NCBI GenBank assembly: GCA_018239665.1
Contig: JAFEGV010000017.1
Location: 1-36,364, forward strand
From: Verrucomicrobiota bacterium
GTDB lineage: Bacteria > Chlamydiota > Chlamydiia > Chlamydiales > Rhabdochlamydiaceae
Length of the DNA: 36,364 bases
Reading direction: 5' to 3'
The notes under the pieces are model-generated. The model saw only the letters and a program-made list of their open reading frames with translations. It did no database searches and was not told the origin of the DNA. This document shows, piece after piece, positions 16,262 through 23,987 of this stretch. A program made the position numbers and the translations under genes. Every line of letters begins with the position of its first letter. Positions within the stretch are counted from its first letter, which is position 1.

Positions 16262-16621
16262 ATGGCAACACCTTCCGTTCACAACCACCTTCCTCAATGC
16301 ACTCAATGTTCTGAAAAATATGCTAGATTTTCTGAAGCAGAAAAAGCTCTTACAGAAGTTTTATTCCAACTGAATCTGGTTAAATCCCTTGAAGTTCCCT
16401 TCCTCGTTGAAAATCTAGTTCCACCTCGGGATATTATAGAAACCCTCAACTCCCTTCGAGAACGCGCAACGCAGCTTTCTAGTGCTCTAAATATCAGCAG
16501 TAACGTCAAGTATTCGAAGATTGCTCATCACGCGTTTGAGCGCCATGTGGTATCTCCGCCTCCTATCCAGGCCTACAACGTCACCGCAGGGCCAAGCAAG
16601 ACCTTGCATGCAGCCCTCTAA
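16262..16621 (+). CDS. Hypothetical protein, 119 aa, N-terminal CxxC
   Basis: No family recognised. It starts at ATG 16262, 21 bases after the PiT stop, so it is likely read from the same transcript. It has one N-terminal Cys pair (CTQCSEKY, Cys15 and Cys18) but no second pair for a complete zinc ribbon. A helical mid-part (EAEKALTEVLFQLNLVKSLE; NSLRERATQLSSALNIS) could form a short coiled coil, and the C-terminus is Pro-rich and probably disordered. No signal peptide or membrane segment. A terminator-like hairpin follows at 16657. Coding status is likely because of the clean open frame, the spacing and the downstream hairpin. Confidence 0.6.
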   Translation: MATPSVHNHLPQCTQCSEKYARFSEAEKALTEVLFQLNLVKSLEVPFLVENLVPPRDIIETLNSLRERATQLSSALNISSNVKYSKIAHHAFERHVVSPPPIQAYNVTAGPSKTLHAAL

Positions 16622-16656
16622 TACTTCCTATCTCCTTCTCGAAAAACAATGATTGA

Positions 16657-16683
16657 AAAGCCGGAATAGCCAAAACCGGCTTT
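16657..16683 (+). terminator. Terminator hairpin AAAGCCGG/CCGGCTTT
   Basis: A perfect 8-bp stem (16657-16664 with 16676-16683) with an 11-base loop ends in TTTA. It lies 36 bases after the stop of the 119-aa gene and probably ends the DUF47-PiT-119-aa transcript. The T-tract is short. A second small hairpin AAGGT/ACCTT lies near 16708-16720. Confidence 0.6.
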
Positions 16684-16976
16684 AGAATCGCATTAAGTTC
16701 TCATAAAGGCCTTAAGGTCAAGACCTTTCTCTTTGAAGATTTAGGGAAAGCAACAGGTTTTTAGATGGGGGCTAGCCGCCTTCCCTTCTAATTTCTTTCC
16801 AAAGCATTGAGCATAATTCACATGCAAATCCAGCATGCTTAACCTTTAATTAAGCCTCAATCTACACTCATCCAATTGCTTACAAAATAGCTTCAAACAG
16901 AAAACAAACCTTCAAGCATTATTAATTTATTATCATTAATTTTATAAAATTATGCTTATAAAAACGGGGGATTTAT
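16684..16976. other. Rest of the 355-base non-coding stretch (16622-16976), A/T-rich toward the 3' end
   Basis: After the terminator hairpin there is no open frame of note. The last ~130 bases are strongly A/T-rich (ATTATTAATTTATTATC, TTTATAAAATTATGCTTATA), as expected for a promoter of the following 131-aa gene, but I cannot single out one -35/-10 pair. GGGGGA precedes that gene's ATG by seven bases. No tRNA or known RNA is seen. Confidence 0.5.
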
Positions 16977-17372
16977 ATGTCAGTAAATACTATTCAGCAA
17001 GATCCAGTTCTGTCAGCCATTTCATTTCGCATGCCGGAAAAAGGGGGTTCCCAATCCATAAAAGACCTTTCCAGAGAGCCTTTGCATGAGTCAGTGCAGT
17101 GGGAATTGAACAACATTGCAAACGGATATAGCCTTGATGATGTCAGCAAATATGTTAGCCAACAAATATCAGCGCTTAGCAAGAAGGATATCAAAGGCAG
17201 CAAGGGCCAGTATTTAGTTAAAGTCCTCGATTATGCCATCAAACAGAAAAACAAATTTTATGAAACGGGATGGGGAATTGTATGCAAGTTTTTCAGCGGG
17301 TTCGGGTCTAATAATCCCATTGCAAGAGCGACCCAAATCAGAGATAGCATTAATGCTAAGGATAACTCCTAA
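16977..17372 (+). CDS. Hypothetical protein, 131 aa
   Basis: No family recognised. It is soluble, polar and Ser/Lys/Asn-rich, with predicted helices in the middle (ESVQWELNNIANGYSLDD; YVSQQISALSKKD; YLVKVLDYAIKQKNKFYE) and a Gly-rich turn (FFSGFGSNNPIA). No signal peptide, membrane helix or cysteine cluster. It has its own long A/T-rich upstream region, a good Shine-Dalgarno (GGGGGA seven bases before ATG 16977) and a strong hairpin after the stop, so it looks like a single-gene unit under its own control. A small secreted effector or chaperone-like role is conceivable but has no direct support. Confidence 0.6.
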   Translation: MSVNTIQQDPVLSAISFRMPEKGGSQSIKDLSREPLHESVQWELNNIANGYSLDDVSKYVSQQISALSKKDIKGSKGQYLVKVLDYAIKQKNKFYETGWGIVCKFFSGFGSNNPIARATQIRDSINAKDNS

Positions 17373-17394
17373 AAGCAAACAGAATAACTTTGTG

Positions 17395-17431
17395 GCTGAG
17401 ATAGGGTCATGATCCCAATCCTTATTTCAGC
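17395..17431. terminator. 12-bp hairpin between convergent genes
   Basis: GCTGAGATAGGG (17395-17406) pairs fully with CCTTATTTCAGC (17420-17431), with two G-T wobbles and a 13-base loop. It lies between the ends of the 131-aa gene (17372) and hemH (17446, minus strand). There is no long T-run on either strand; it probably serves as a shared 3' end. Confidence 0.55.
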
Positions 17432-17445
17432 TTACCTAGCCATGC

Positions 17446-18486
17446 TTAGTTTCTAGAATTTTCCGCTTTCGCGCAGCAGGTTTCTCGACAGCATGCGCAG
17501 CAATCGGCATTGCCATGACGGATCAGCATCGCGTTCCTAAGCAAATGGCTCGAAGAAACGATCTTAGCAATCCCATCGATCCAATCTTCCCGCAGGTTCA
17601 TTGCAGGGCAACGCACTGCGTTATACCCTTTTTCTTTTAGAATGGGCAGATACTGCTGTTCAATTTCATACAGCGTTTCGATGTGGTCCGATGTGAAGCT
17701 TAAAGGAACGATCACGACGTTCTTCATAGCAACATTCAAGTCTCGGCAGAATTCCGACGTGTAAGGCCTTATCCACTCCTCTTTGCCAAACAAGGATTGG
17801 TAGCAGAGCTGATGGGCGGCCTTAGGAAAGGAGGATGCCAAAAGCTCAAACGACCTTTCACACTCTTCTTGGTAGGGATCCCCCGAACAGATATAGCGTT
17901 TTGGCAATCCATGGGCCGAGAAAAGAAGAAGCGTTTCTTCCTCGCGCAACTGATGCTCGTCCAGACATTTTTGGATGGTTGCTTGAAACGGCTTGGCGAA
18001 TGCCGGATGGTCGGGATAGGATTTGATCCAGCGGAACTTGGCCATAGTCTTAGCGCATAGGTTTTCTGAAAACCAGCGGGCAATGCTTCCGGTCGTTGTG
18101 TAGCTGAATTGGGGAAAGAGAGGGAAAACTCGAATGGAGTCGCAATCGTTCAGTGCCTGGATATCCTTTAAAAACCGGGCATGGGTCATTGGCAAATAAC
18201 GATGGAACGTCACGATTGGGCCGTCCAGTTTTTCACGCAATGCTGAAGCAATGGCTTCCGTATCGTCAAAAATCGGGGACTTGCCTCCTATCGCTTCGTA
18301 ATCATGCACGACTTTTTTTGCACGCCGCTTGGCGATCCATGCAAAAAGGAGCTTGTGAAGAACTAGCGGGAGCGACGAGCAGATGACATCCTTGTCGGTC
18401 AGCAGGGCGACGAGGAAAGGCTTGATTTCTTCGATAGAGCGGGGCCCGCCGAAATTGACGAGGAGCAAACCATTCTTTTTTTTCAT
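17446..18486 (-). CDS. hemH: Ferrochelatase with cysteine-cluster C-terminal tail
   Basis: Inserts Fe2+ into protoporphyrin (or coproporphyrin) in heme synthesis. About 346 aa. The N-terminal GLLLVNFGGPRSIEEI, the catalytic-His motif LFSAHGLPKRYICSGDPY, CYQSLFGKEEWIRPYT and the conserved acidic strand PLSFTSDHIETLYEIE all match the family. The last ~20 residues are unusual: six cysteines in nine positions (CCACCRETCC region), recalling the C-terminal ligands of [2Fe-2S] ferrochelatases or another metal site. The start is ATG 18486 with TAGGAG about 12 bases upstream; TTG 18495 is in frame but too close to that site. It is divergent from the solute-binding lipoprotein gene, the CT485-CT486 arrangement. 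Confidence 0.93.
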   Translation of the reverse strand: MKKKNGLLLVNFGGPRSIEEIKPFLVALLTDKDVICSSLPLVLHKLLFAWIAKRRAKKVVHDYEAIGGKSPIFDDTEAIASALREKLDGPIVTFHRYLPMTHARFLKDIQALNDCDSIRVFPLFPQFSYTTTGSIARWFSENLCAKTMAKFRWIKSYPDHPAFAKPFQATIQKCLDEHQLREEETLLLFSAHGLPKRYICSGDPYQEECERSFELLASSFPKAAHQLCYQSLFGKEEWIRPYTSEFCRDLNVAMKNVVIVPLSFTSDHIETLYEIEQQYLPILKEKGYNAVRCPAMNLREDWIDGIAKIVSSSHLLRNAMLIRHGNADCCACCRETCCAKAENSRN

Positions 18487-18535
18487 CAGTCTCAATTCTC
18501 CTATGAACCTATCCCAGCAAAAAATCTGTCATTTT

Positions 18536-18566
18536 GGAGGGAAAATGAGTTTTGCAATTCCCTCTT
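18536..18566 (-). repeat. Copy of the dispersed GCAAAAC repeat
   Basis: Read on the minus strand this gives GAGGGAATTGCAAAACTC followed by ATTTTCCCTCC. It contains its own GAGGGAA/TTCCCTC inverted ends, so it can form a hairpin. It sits in the 130-base divergent gap between hemH and the solute-binding lipoprotein gene, close to where their promoters should be. Confidence 0.6.
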
Positions 18567-18616
18567 TGATCTGTTTTGTATTATATTGGAGTTGATCAGA
18601 TCTTGTGTAGGAACAA

Positions 18617-19366
18617 ATGTTGAAATATTTTTGGTTTGCCATCCTGTGTTGCATTGCCTTCAGTTGCGGTGGAGGCTCTCAAAAGACGATGTACAAAGTC
18701 GGCGTCGATCAGACATGGTATCCGCTGCTTTTAGACGGTAAAGAGAGCAACCTCACCGCATTTTCCACTGAACTGTTGCAGGAGATCGGAAAGAAAGAAG
18801 ACATCACTTTCTCAAAAGTCACCGTGAGCTGGGATGTCCTGATGGAAGGTTTAAAAAAGGGAGAATATACGGCCATCCTTTTTTCAATGCCGCCATACAT
18901 TTTTAACCAGCAGACCTTCGACTTTTCCGAGCTGTACCTAAAAACTGGTCCCGTCCTCGTCGTGTCCACTTCATTTGACTTCACATCGATGGATAAATTG
19001 GCCGGCAAAGAGATCGCCGTCATGCCCGATTCTACCGGAACGATCATCTTGGAAAAATATCCCGGCATCCTGATCCGCAATTACGACTCGATCGCTAAAG
19101 CTCTCAACGATGTCAATTCAGGCGAGATCGATGGAGCAATCATCGATGTGCTGATGGCGACTTCCTTTTGCCAGGATTTATACCAGGGCAAACTAAGGAT
19201 CGTCACGGAGCCTCTTAACGATGCGGGCCTCCGTCTGATCACGCTCCACAATCGCGCTCCTGAGCTGATCGAAGCCTTCAACGACGGCCTTGATAAGCTT
19301 AAGACTTCCAAGGAATATGACAAGCTGATGAAAAAATGGGGCTTTTCCCCGCTCGAAGGCTCTTAG
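18617..19366 (+). CDS. Family-3 extracellular solute-binding lipoprotein (amino-acid type)
   Basis: 249 aa. An N-terminal signal with lipobox IAFSC gives a lipid-modified Cys17, so it is anchored in the periplasm. The mature part is an SBP_bac_3 fold: VGVDQTWYPLLLDGKESNLTAF, FSTELLQEIGKK, a strand-turn ILFSMPPYIFNQQTFDFSELY, then LAGKEIAVMPDSTGTIILEKYP and the closing DKLMKKWGF. It should bind a polar amino acid and deliver it to an ABC importer, but no permease or ATPase gene is adjacent. By position next to ferrochelatase it matches CT486 (FliY-like glutamine-binding protein). TAGGAACAA precedes the ATG. Ligand identity is unknown. Confidence 0.87.
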   Translation: MLKYFWFAILCCIAFSCGGGSQKTMYKVGVDQTWYPLLLDGKESNLTAFSTELLQEIGKKEDITFSKVTVSWDVLMEGLKKGEYTAILFSMPPYIFNQQTFDFSELYLKTGPVLVVSTSFDFTSMDKLAGKEIAVMPDSTGTIILEKYPGILIRNYDSIAKALNDVNSGEIDGAIIDVLMATSFCQDLYQGKLRIVTEPLNDAGLRLITLHNRAPELIEAFNDGLDKLKTSKEYDKLMKKWGFSPLEGS

Positions 19367-19380
19367 TTTCAAATACTTTT

Positions 19381-19409
19381 TTGACAGAAAATAGCAAAAT
19401 CCGTTTGAT
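19381..19409 (+). promoter_or_regulatory. Candidate promoter for the 112-aa membrane protein
   Basis: A perfect -35 TTGACA (19381-19386) is followed after 17 bases by TTTGAT (19404-19409), four of six matches to TATAAT. It lies about 45 bases upstream of the ATG at 19456, in the gap after the solute-binding lipoprotein gene. Confidence 0.45.
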
Positions 19410-19455
19410 GAGGTTTTGTTAGAGGTCATTAGATTAATCTGTCAATGAGGTCACG

Positions 19456-19794
19456 ATGAAAACTAAAAGTATCATAGGTTCCCTTCTTTTAATATGCGGG
19501 ATTGCCCTCATCGGGTTTTCCATGTATGTCACTAGCCAAGTCGAAGAAGGCAAAGGCAAAGTATCCAGCGCGCAGAGCAAGGTCAACAAAGGCAAGGGAC
19601 TGTTCTCCGGCGATCCTTTATCGGAAGAAATTGGCAAAGGCCTGACGAGCGGAGCGCAAAAGAAGATCGATGAAGGCAAGCAGCAGATCGTTTATTATGA
19701 AGGCGTTGCCTACTGGACAAAAAACGGCGGGATCGCCTGCATCATCATTGGGCTTGGCGTCTTTTTCATTCCTACTAAAAAAAGCAAACGTTAA
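19456..19794 (+). CDS. Small two-helix membrane protein, 112 aa
   Basis: No named family recognised. An N-terminal helix (SIIGSLLLICGIALIGFSMY) and a C-terminal helix (GGIACIIIGLGVFFIP) flank a ~60-residue hydrophilic stretch rich in Lys, Gly and Gln (EEGKGKVSSAQSKVNKGKG; GAQKKIDEGKQQ). A hairpin topology with the linker outside the cytoplasm or inside is equally possible; the Lys/Arg tail suggests a cytoplasmic C-terminus. GAGG lies seven bases before ATG 19456, and a promoter-like pair lies upstream. The composition resembles small stress/envelope proteins of many bacteria, but no function is assigned. Confidence 0.65.
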   Translation: MKTKSIIGSLLLICGIALIGFSMYVTSQVEEGKGKVSSAQSKVNKGKGLFSGDPLSEEIGKGLTSGAQKKIDEGKQQIVYYEGVAYWTKNGGIACIIIGLGVFFIPTKKSKR

Positions 19795-19811
19795 GAACGA
19801 AATGCCTATCG

Positions 19812-19835
19812 GGAAGGGGGTCTTATTCCCCTTCC
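19812..19835. terminator. Hairpin GGAAGGGG/CCCCTTCC between convergent genes
   Basis: An 8-bp perfect stem (19812-19819 with 19828-19835) and an 8-base loop lie between the 112-aa gene (ends 19794) and glgP (ends 19883, minus strand). It lacks a T-tract on both strands. A TTTTTTCTTT run at 19860-19869 follows on the plus strand but is 25 bases away. Confidence 0.4.
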
Positions 19836-19882
19836 AACTAGCCGGCTCTGAAAGCACGGTTTTTTCTTTACCTGAATTAAGA

Positions 19883-22447
19883 TCAGAGGATACGGCACTT
19901 GTCGTGCTCGCTATATTCAGCGCGCACTTTCTCCAGTTCCGGCTTGTGAACAGGACAAGGCTCGATATTCCAGATTTTTTTCGCATAGTTGTGGATCGAT
20001 TCGTCAGTAGAAAACTTGCCCATGCTTGCTATATTATGCAGGGCAAATTCCGCCCATTTGGCAGGCTGAAGATAAAACTCCTCGACCTTCTTTTGCGTCT
20101 CATAATAGTTTCTCAGATCGCTCAAGACAAAATACCGGTCGGGAATGCTTGAGTTCTGCGCTTCTAGAAGAAGCCTGTAGAGGCTGCTGTGCGCCTGATG
20201 CTCTGTTTCCGTTTCAGCAAAAGTCTGATCGCGCAGCGAGTCCATAGCCTGGTGGATCTGCGGATCGTGCATGTAAATATCCCAGGAGCTATAGCTGCGG
20301 CTATTGCGCATCTGGACATTTTCCGCCGTCGTCTTTCCAAAGCCAAACGGCCACCAAGCATCGGTGACCTCGCGGTGGATCTCGATGTTCGCGCCGTCTT
20401 CCGTGCCAATGGTCAAAGCGCCGTTCATGGCAAGCTTCATGTTCCCTGTCCCTGAAGCCTCCATGCCTGCAGTTGAGATCTGTTCAGACAGGTCGGCAGC
20501 GGGAATGATGATCTCGGCCCGCGAGACGTTGTAATTTTCGACAAAGATGACATTCAGCTTCGAAGAAACTTCGGGATCATGGTTGACCTTGCGGGCAACG
20601 CAGCAGATGAGATGGATAATATTTTTGGCCACCTCATACCCTGGGGCCGCTTTTCCTGCAAAGAGGACCATTCTCTTGATCGCGCGCGCGTTGGGATTTG
20701 CCTTTAGCTCGTGATAGAGCATGATCGTATGAAGGATGTTCATGAGCTGACGCTTATACTCATGCAAACGCTTGATCTGAACATCGAAAAGGGCCGATTC
20801 ATCCAAAGTCGGATAATAACCGATCTCTTTTCCTCGGAAATCGCGTAATGGATTGTTCTCTTTTAAATACTTTAAAAAATTCCTCTTATTCTCTTTTTTG
20901 ATTTCGAGGAACTCATTTTGGCTCTCAGGATCTGAGGCAAACTTGGCGAGCCCCTCGATATGAGGAAAGTTCACTAGCCAGCTTTTTCCGATCCTTTTTG
21001 AAATAAAGTGGGCGAGGCGCGGATTGATGTGCAATAGCCAGCGTCTGGGGGTCACTCCATTGGTGACATTGGTGAAGCGATCGGGATACATCTCGTAAAA
21101 GTCTTTGAAGACGCTCGTCTTTAATATTTCCGAGTGGAGTTCTGCTACGCCGTTGACCTTATGAGATCCATAAATGGCCAAGTTGGCCATATGCACTTGA
21201 CCGCCTTCAATGATCGACATCCGGCGAACGCGGTCCTCGTCACCCGGATATTTTTGGCGGATCTCATTGCAAAAATCGAGGTTGAGCTTTTCCAGGATCT
21301 GATATTGGCAAGGGAGGAGGTAGTGGAGACGGTTTTGGTTCCACTCTTCAAGCGACTCTTTGAGAACAGTATGATTTGTAAAATTACAACATGCTCGAAC
21401 AACATCCCAAGCTTCTCCCCAAGCGAACTCATGATCATGGAGCAGAATGCGTATCAATTCGCACACGGCTAGAGCAGGATGGGTGTCATTGATATGGATC
21501 CTGGCCTTATCGGCAAAATTCGACATGTCGGAAAAAGTATGCAGGTGATGCCGGATGATGTCCTGCAAGGATGCCGAAGCGAGAAGGAACTCCTGTTTTA
21601 AACGGATCCTCTTGCCTGTTTCATTGTTATCATTGGGATAGAGAACGTCTGTCAGCGACGTATTTTCAGCTGCCTGATCAAGAAGTCCCGCATTGTAGCG
21701 CTGCAGCTGGAAGTTGCGGGGCGATTCCTTTGTCGTCCATAACCGCAAGGTGTTGACATTGAACTCCCCGCTCTCTTTATACCCGATGATCGGAATGTCA
21801 TAGGCCAGCGCCCTGACCTCTTCATAATCGACGATGTCGTAAACTTCCGCTCCTTTTTTGTTCAACCCGGGAACTGCCCTTCCCGAATAATAGACAGGTA
21901 CCGCATGCGTATCGCGGCGGTACTCCCAAGGATTTTCATGCAAGAGCCAAATCTCGGGACGCTCCACCTGGACCCCATCCCAAATTTCCTGATCAAAAAT
22001 CCCATACTGATAGCGGAGTCCGTAAGCGATTGCAGGATACTGCTGGGTTGCCAGCGAATCGAGGAAGCATGCCGCAAGCCGCCCTAAGCCTCCATTGCCA
22101 AGTCCTGGATCGGGCTCAAAGCGCTGCTCTTGGTCATAATTGCGGTTCATCTCTTTCATCACATGGCGGACAAGGTCTGTGGCATGGATGTTTGTGATAT
22201 TATTTCCTAAGAACCTGCCCGGCATATACTCCATGCATAAGAAGTAAAGAGTGCGGACCTGCTTTTTTTTGTAGGTATGGTTCGTTGCAGTCCAGTTGAT
22301 CATGATCTCTTCACGCAGGGTCAAGGCGAAAGCTCGATAAAACTCTTCCGGGGTTGCCTCATCGACTGTCACTCCCATCGTCGTGATCAGGTAGTGCTTG
22401 ATCTTGTGCTTGAGCGAATCGGCTTTGATCTCAAGATGTGGTTCCAC
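19883..22447 (-). CDS. glgP: Glycogen/maltodextrin phosphorylase
   Basis: Releases glucose-1-phosphate from alpha-1,4-glucans with PLP; cytoplasmic. 854 aa, the full family length. The N-terminal phosphorylase block is present (RTLYFLCMEYMPGRFLGNNI; EPDPGLGNGGLGRLAACFLD; AYGLRYQYGIFDQEI), as are VNTLRLWTTKESPR and FAGKAAPGYEVAK. The PLP signature is EASGTGNMKLAMNGALTIGT, with the Schiff-base lysine at about Lys671. The start is GTG 22447, backed by TGGAGGGTGAA directly upstream. It is divergent from the sthA-type gene across 89 bases. Chlamydiae use it with glgA/B/C/X in glycogen turnover; none of those are nearby. Apparently intact. Confidence 0.95.
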   Translation of the reverse strand: MEPHLEIKADSLKHKIKHYLITTMGVTVDEATPEEFYRAFALTLREEIMINWTATNHTYKKKQVRTLYFLCMEYMPGRFLGNNITNIHATDLVRHVMKEMNRNYDQEQRFEPDPGLGNGGLGRLAACFLDSLATQQYPAIAYGLRYQYGIFDQEIWDGVQVERPEIWLLHENPWEYRRDTHAVPVYYSGRAVPGLNKKGAEVYDIVDYEEVRALAYDIPIIGYKESGEFNVNTLRLWTTKESPRNFQLQRYNAGLLDQAAENTSLTDVLYPNDNNETGKRIRLKQEFLLASASLQDIIRHHLHTFSDMSNFADKARIHINDTHPALAVCELIRILLHDHEFAWGEAWDVVRACCNFTNHTVLKESLEEWNQNRLHYLLPCQYQILEKLNLDFCNEIRQKYPGDEDRVRRMSIIEGGQVHMANLAIYGSHKVNGVAELHSEILKTSVFKDFYEMYPDRFTNVTNGVTPRRWLLHINPRLAHFISKRIGKSWLVNFPHIEGLAKFASDPESQNEFLEIKKENKRNFLKYLKENNPLRDFRGKEIGYYPTLDESALFDVQIKRLHEYKRQLMNILHTIMLYHELKANPNARAIKRMVLFAGKAAPGYEVAKNIIHLICCVARKVNHDPEVSSKLNVIFVENYNVSRAEIIIPAADLSEQISTAGMEASGTGNMKLAMNGALTIGTEDGANIEIHREVTDAWWPFGFGKTTAENVQMRNSRSYSSWDIYMHDPQIHQAMDSLRDQTFAETETEHQAHSSLYRLLLEAQNSSIPDRYFVLSDLRNYYETQKKVEEFYLQPAKWAEFALHNIASMGKFSTDESIHNYAKKIWNIEPCPVHKPELEKVRAEYSEHDKCRIL

Positions 22448-22536
22448 TTCACCCTCCAGAACTGCTTTGCATTATTTTCCTATTTATGCGATTAGTTTCG
22501 ATATAGCACAAGAGTGAAACTTTAGCGAGTATTTAG

Positions 22537-23943
22537 ATGCAAAAATTTGAACTGATCGTAATTGGCACAGGGCCGGCAGGCGAAAAAGCGGCTGTAAAAG
22601 CGGCGTATTTCGGGCACAAAGTTGCCATCATTGAAAAAGAGCAAGTTTTTGGCGGCGCTGAAGTCGTCACAGGAACACTTCCTTCTAAAACTCTGAAAGA
22701 AACAGCGCTTTATTTCTCAGGAAAATATGAAAAAGGGCTCTTCGGGATCGATCGGGACCTGCAGCATGAGGCCTCTGTCGAAGACTTCATGTTCCGAAAA
22801 AATTATGTCTCCGAGACCGCTGCAAAAGAGATCCAAGACAATCTAAAGCGGCATGGGGTCACCATTTTTAAAGGATCAGCTTCCTTCGAGGATCCTCATA
22901 CAATCAAGATCACGGGCCCGGACGCCCAGGTCATCCAAGGGGATTTCATCATCATTGCAACAGGCTCTTATCCCTACCATCCGGCATCCATTCCTTTTGA
23001 CGGGAAACGGATCCACGACTCCGATTCGATCCTGCAGATCACACGCTTTCCCTCTTCGCTCTGCATTGTCGGCGCCGGCGTGATCGGATGCGAATATGCA
23101 ACGATCTTCTCGACGATGGGAACAAAAGTCTACCTGGTCAATGACAAAGAACATATCCTTCCCCACGTCGACCATGAGATCTCAACATCCCTGGTGCAGC
23201 AGATGCAAGCCGGCGGAATCGAGATCCTCTTCAATACGAGCGTCGCGTCGATCACTCCTCCTCAAACAGAGAAGGACATGGTTGAAATCACCTTAAAGTC
23301 CGGGGATAAATGCCGAACCGACATGTTCCTTTACGCAGCGGGCAGAAGCGGAAATATCAAAGAGCTCCACTGTGAAAAGATCGGCCTTGAAGTAGGCTCC
23401 CGGGAACAAGTGATCGTCGACAAACAATATCGGACAAACATTCCCCATATTTATGCTGTCGGCGATGTGGTCGGCTTTCCAGCTCTTGCGAGCACAAGTA
23501 TGGACCAGGGGCGTGTTGCCGTCGCCCACATTTTCCAAACTCAGGACCTGCATCACCTTCCCACTTACTTCCCTTATGGGATCTACACGATCCCCGAGGT
23601 CTCGATGGTCGGTGTGACCGAAGACGAGGCGATACGGGACCAGTTGAACTACATGACAGGCATCGCGCGCTACGCCGATATGCCCCGAGGAAAAATCTTA
23701 GGCGCAAAAGCGGGATTTCTGAAACTTGTGTTCAGCAAAGACAGCCTGAGGGTCTTGGGAGTCCATATCATCGGCCATATCGCGACCGAATTGATCCACT
23801 ACGGCGTGATCCTTGTCGAAGAGAAAAAGAACCTCAACGACATCATCGGCCAGGTCTTTAACTTCCCCACCCTCCACGATCTCTACAAATATGCTGCCTA
23901 CGACGGCCTAAGCAACTTTGCCGGCCACAAGGTAAAGCCTTAA
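22537..23943 (+). CDS. sthA: Soluble pyridine nucleotide transhydrogenase (SthA type)
   Basis: 468-aa FAD flavoprotein that exchanges reducing equivalents between NADPH and NAD+; cytoplasmic. FAD motif at the N-terminus (IGTGPAGEKAAVKAAYFGHK), NAD(P) motif in the middle (LCIVGAGVIGCEYATIFSTMG), and ATG...YAVGDVVGFPALAS. The redox-active CxxxxC of lipoamide dehydrogenases is absent: GGAEVVTGTLPSKTLK stands in its place, as usual for SthA, which has lost one or both cysteines. The C-terminal dimerisation domain ends LGVHIIGHIATELIHYGVIL. No strong Shine-Dalgarno precedes ATG 22537. It is divergent from glgP and ends 44 bases before a convergent gene, with a copy of the dispersed repeat between them. 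Confidence 0.9.
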   Translation: MQKFELIVIGTGPAGEKAAVKAAYFGHKVAIIEKEQVFGGAEVVTGTLPSKTLKETALYFSGKYEKGLFGIDRDLQHEASVEDFMFRKNYVSETAAKEIQDNLKRHGVTIFKGSASFEDPHTIKITGPDAQVIQGDFIIIATGSYPYHPASIPFDGKRIHDSDSILQITRFPSSLCIVGAGVIGCEYATIFSTMGTKVYLVNDKEHILPHVDHEISTSLVQQMQAGGIEILFNTSVASITPPQTEKDMVEITLKSGDKCRTDMFLYAAGRSGNIKELHCEKIGLEVGSREQVIVDKQYRTNIPHIYAVGDVVGFPALASTSMDQGRVAVAHIFQTQDLHHLPTYFPYGIYTIPEVSMVGVTEDEAIRDQLNYMTGIARYADMPRGKILGAKAGFLKLVFSKDSLRVLGVHIIGHIATELIHYGVILVEEKKNLNDIIGQVFNFPTLHDLYKYAAYDGLSNFAGHKVKP

Positions 23944-23964
23944 GAGGGCGGTTTATCACCTGCA

Positions 23965-23987
23965 GAGGAAATTGCAAAACTCTCTTT
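23965..23987 (+). repeat. Copy of the dispersed GCAAAAC repeat
   Basis: GAGGAAATTGCAAAACTC followed by TCTTT lies in the 44-base gap between the ends of the convergent sthA-type gene and the symporter-fusion gene. Its right end abuts the fusion gene's stop codon (23990-23988). The core is shared with the copies near 13940, 13995 and 18555. Confidence 0.6.

Noticed and set aside
18617..19366. Start of an ABC importer operon
   Set aside because: The next gene is a small two-helix protein and then a convergent glgP; no permease or ATPase follows.
22537..23943. Missing redox cysteines in the transhydrogenase taken as inactivation
   Set aside because: SthA enzymes naturally lack one or both of the CxxxxC cysteines found in lipoamide dehydrogenase, so this is normal for the family.
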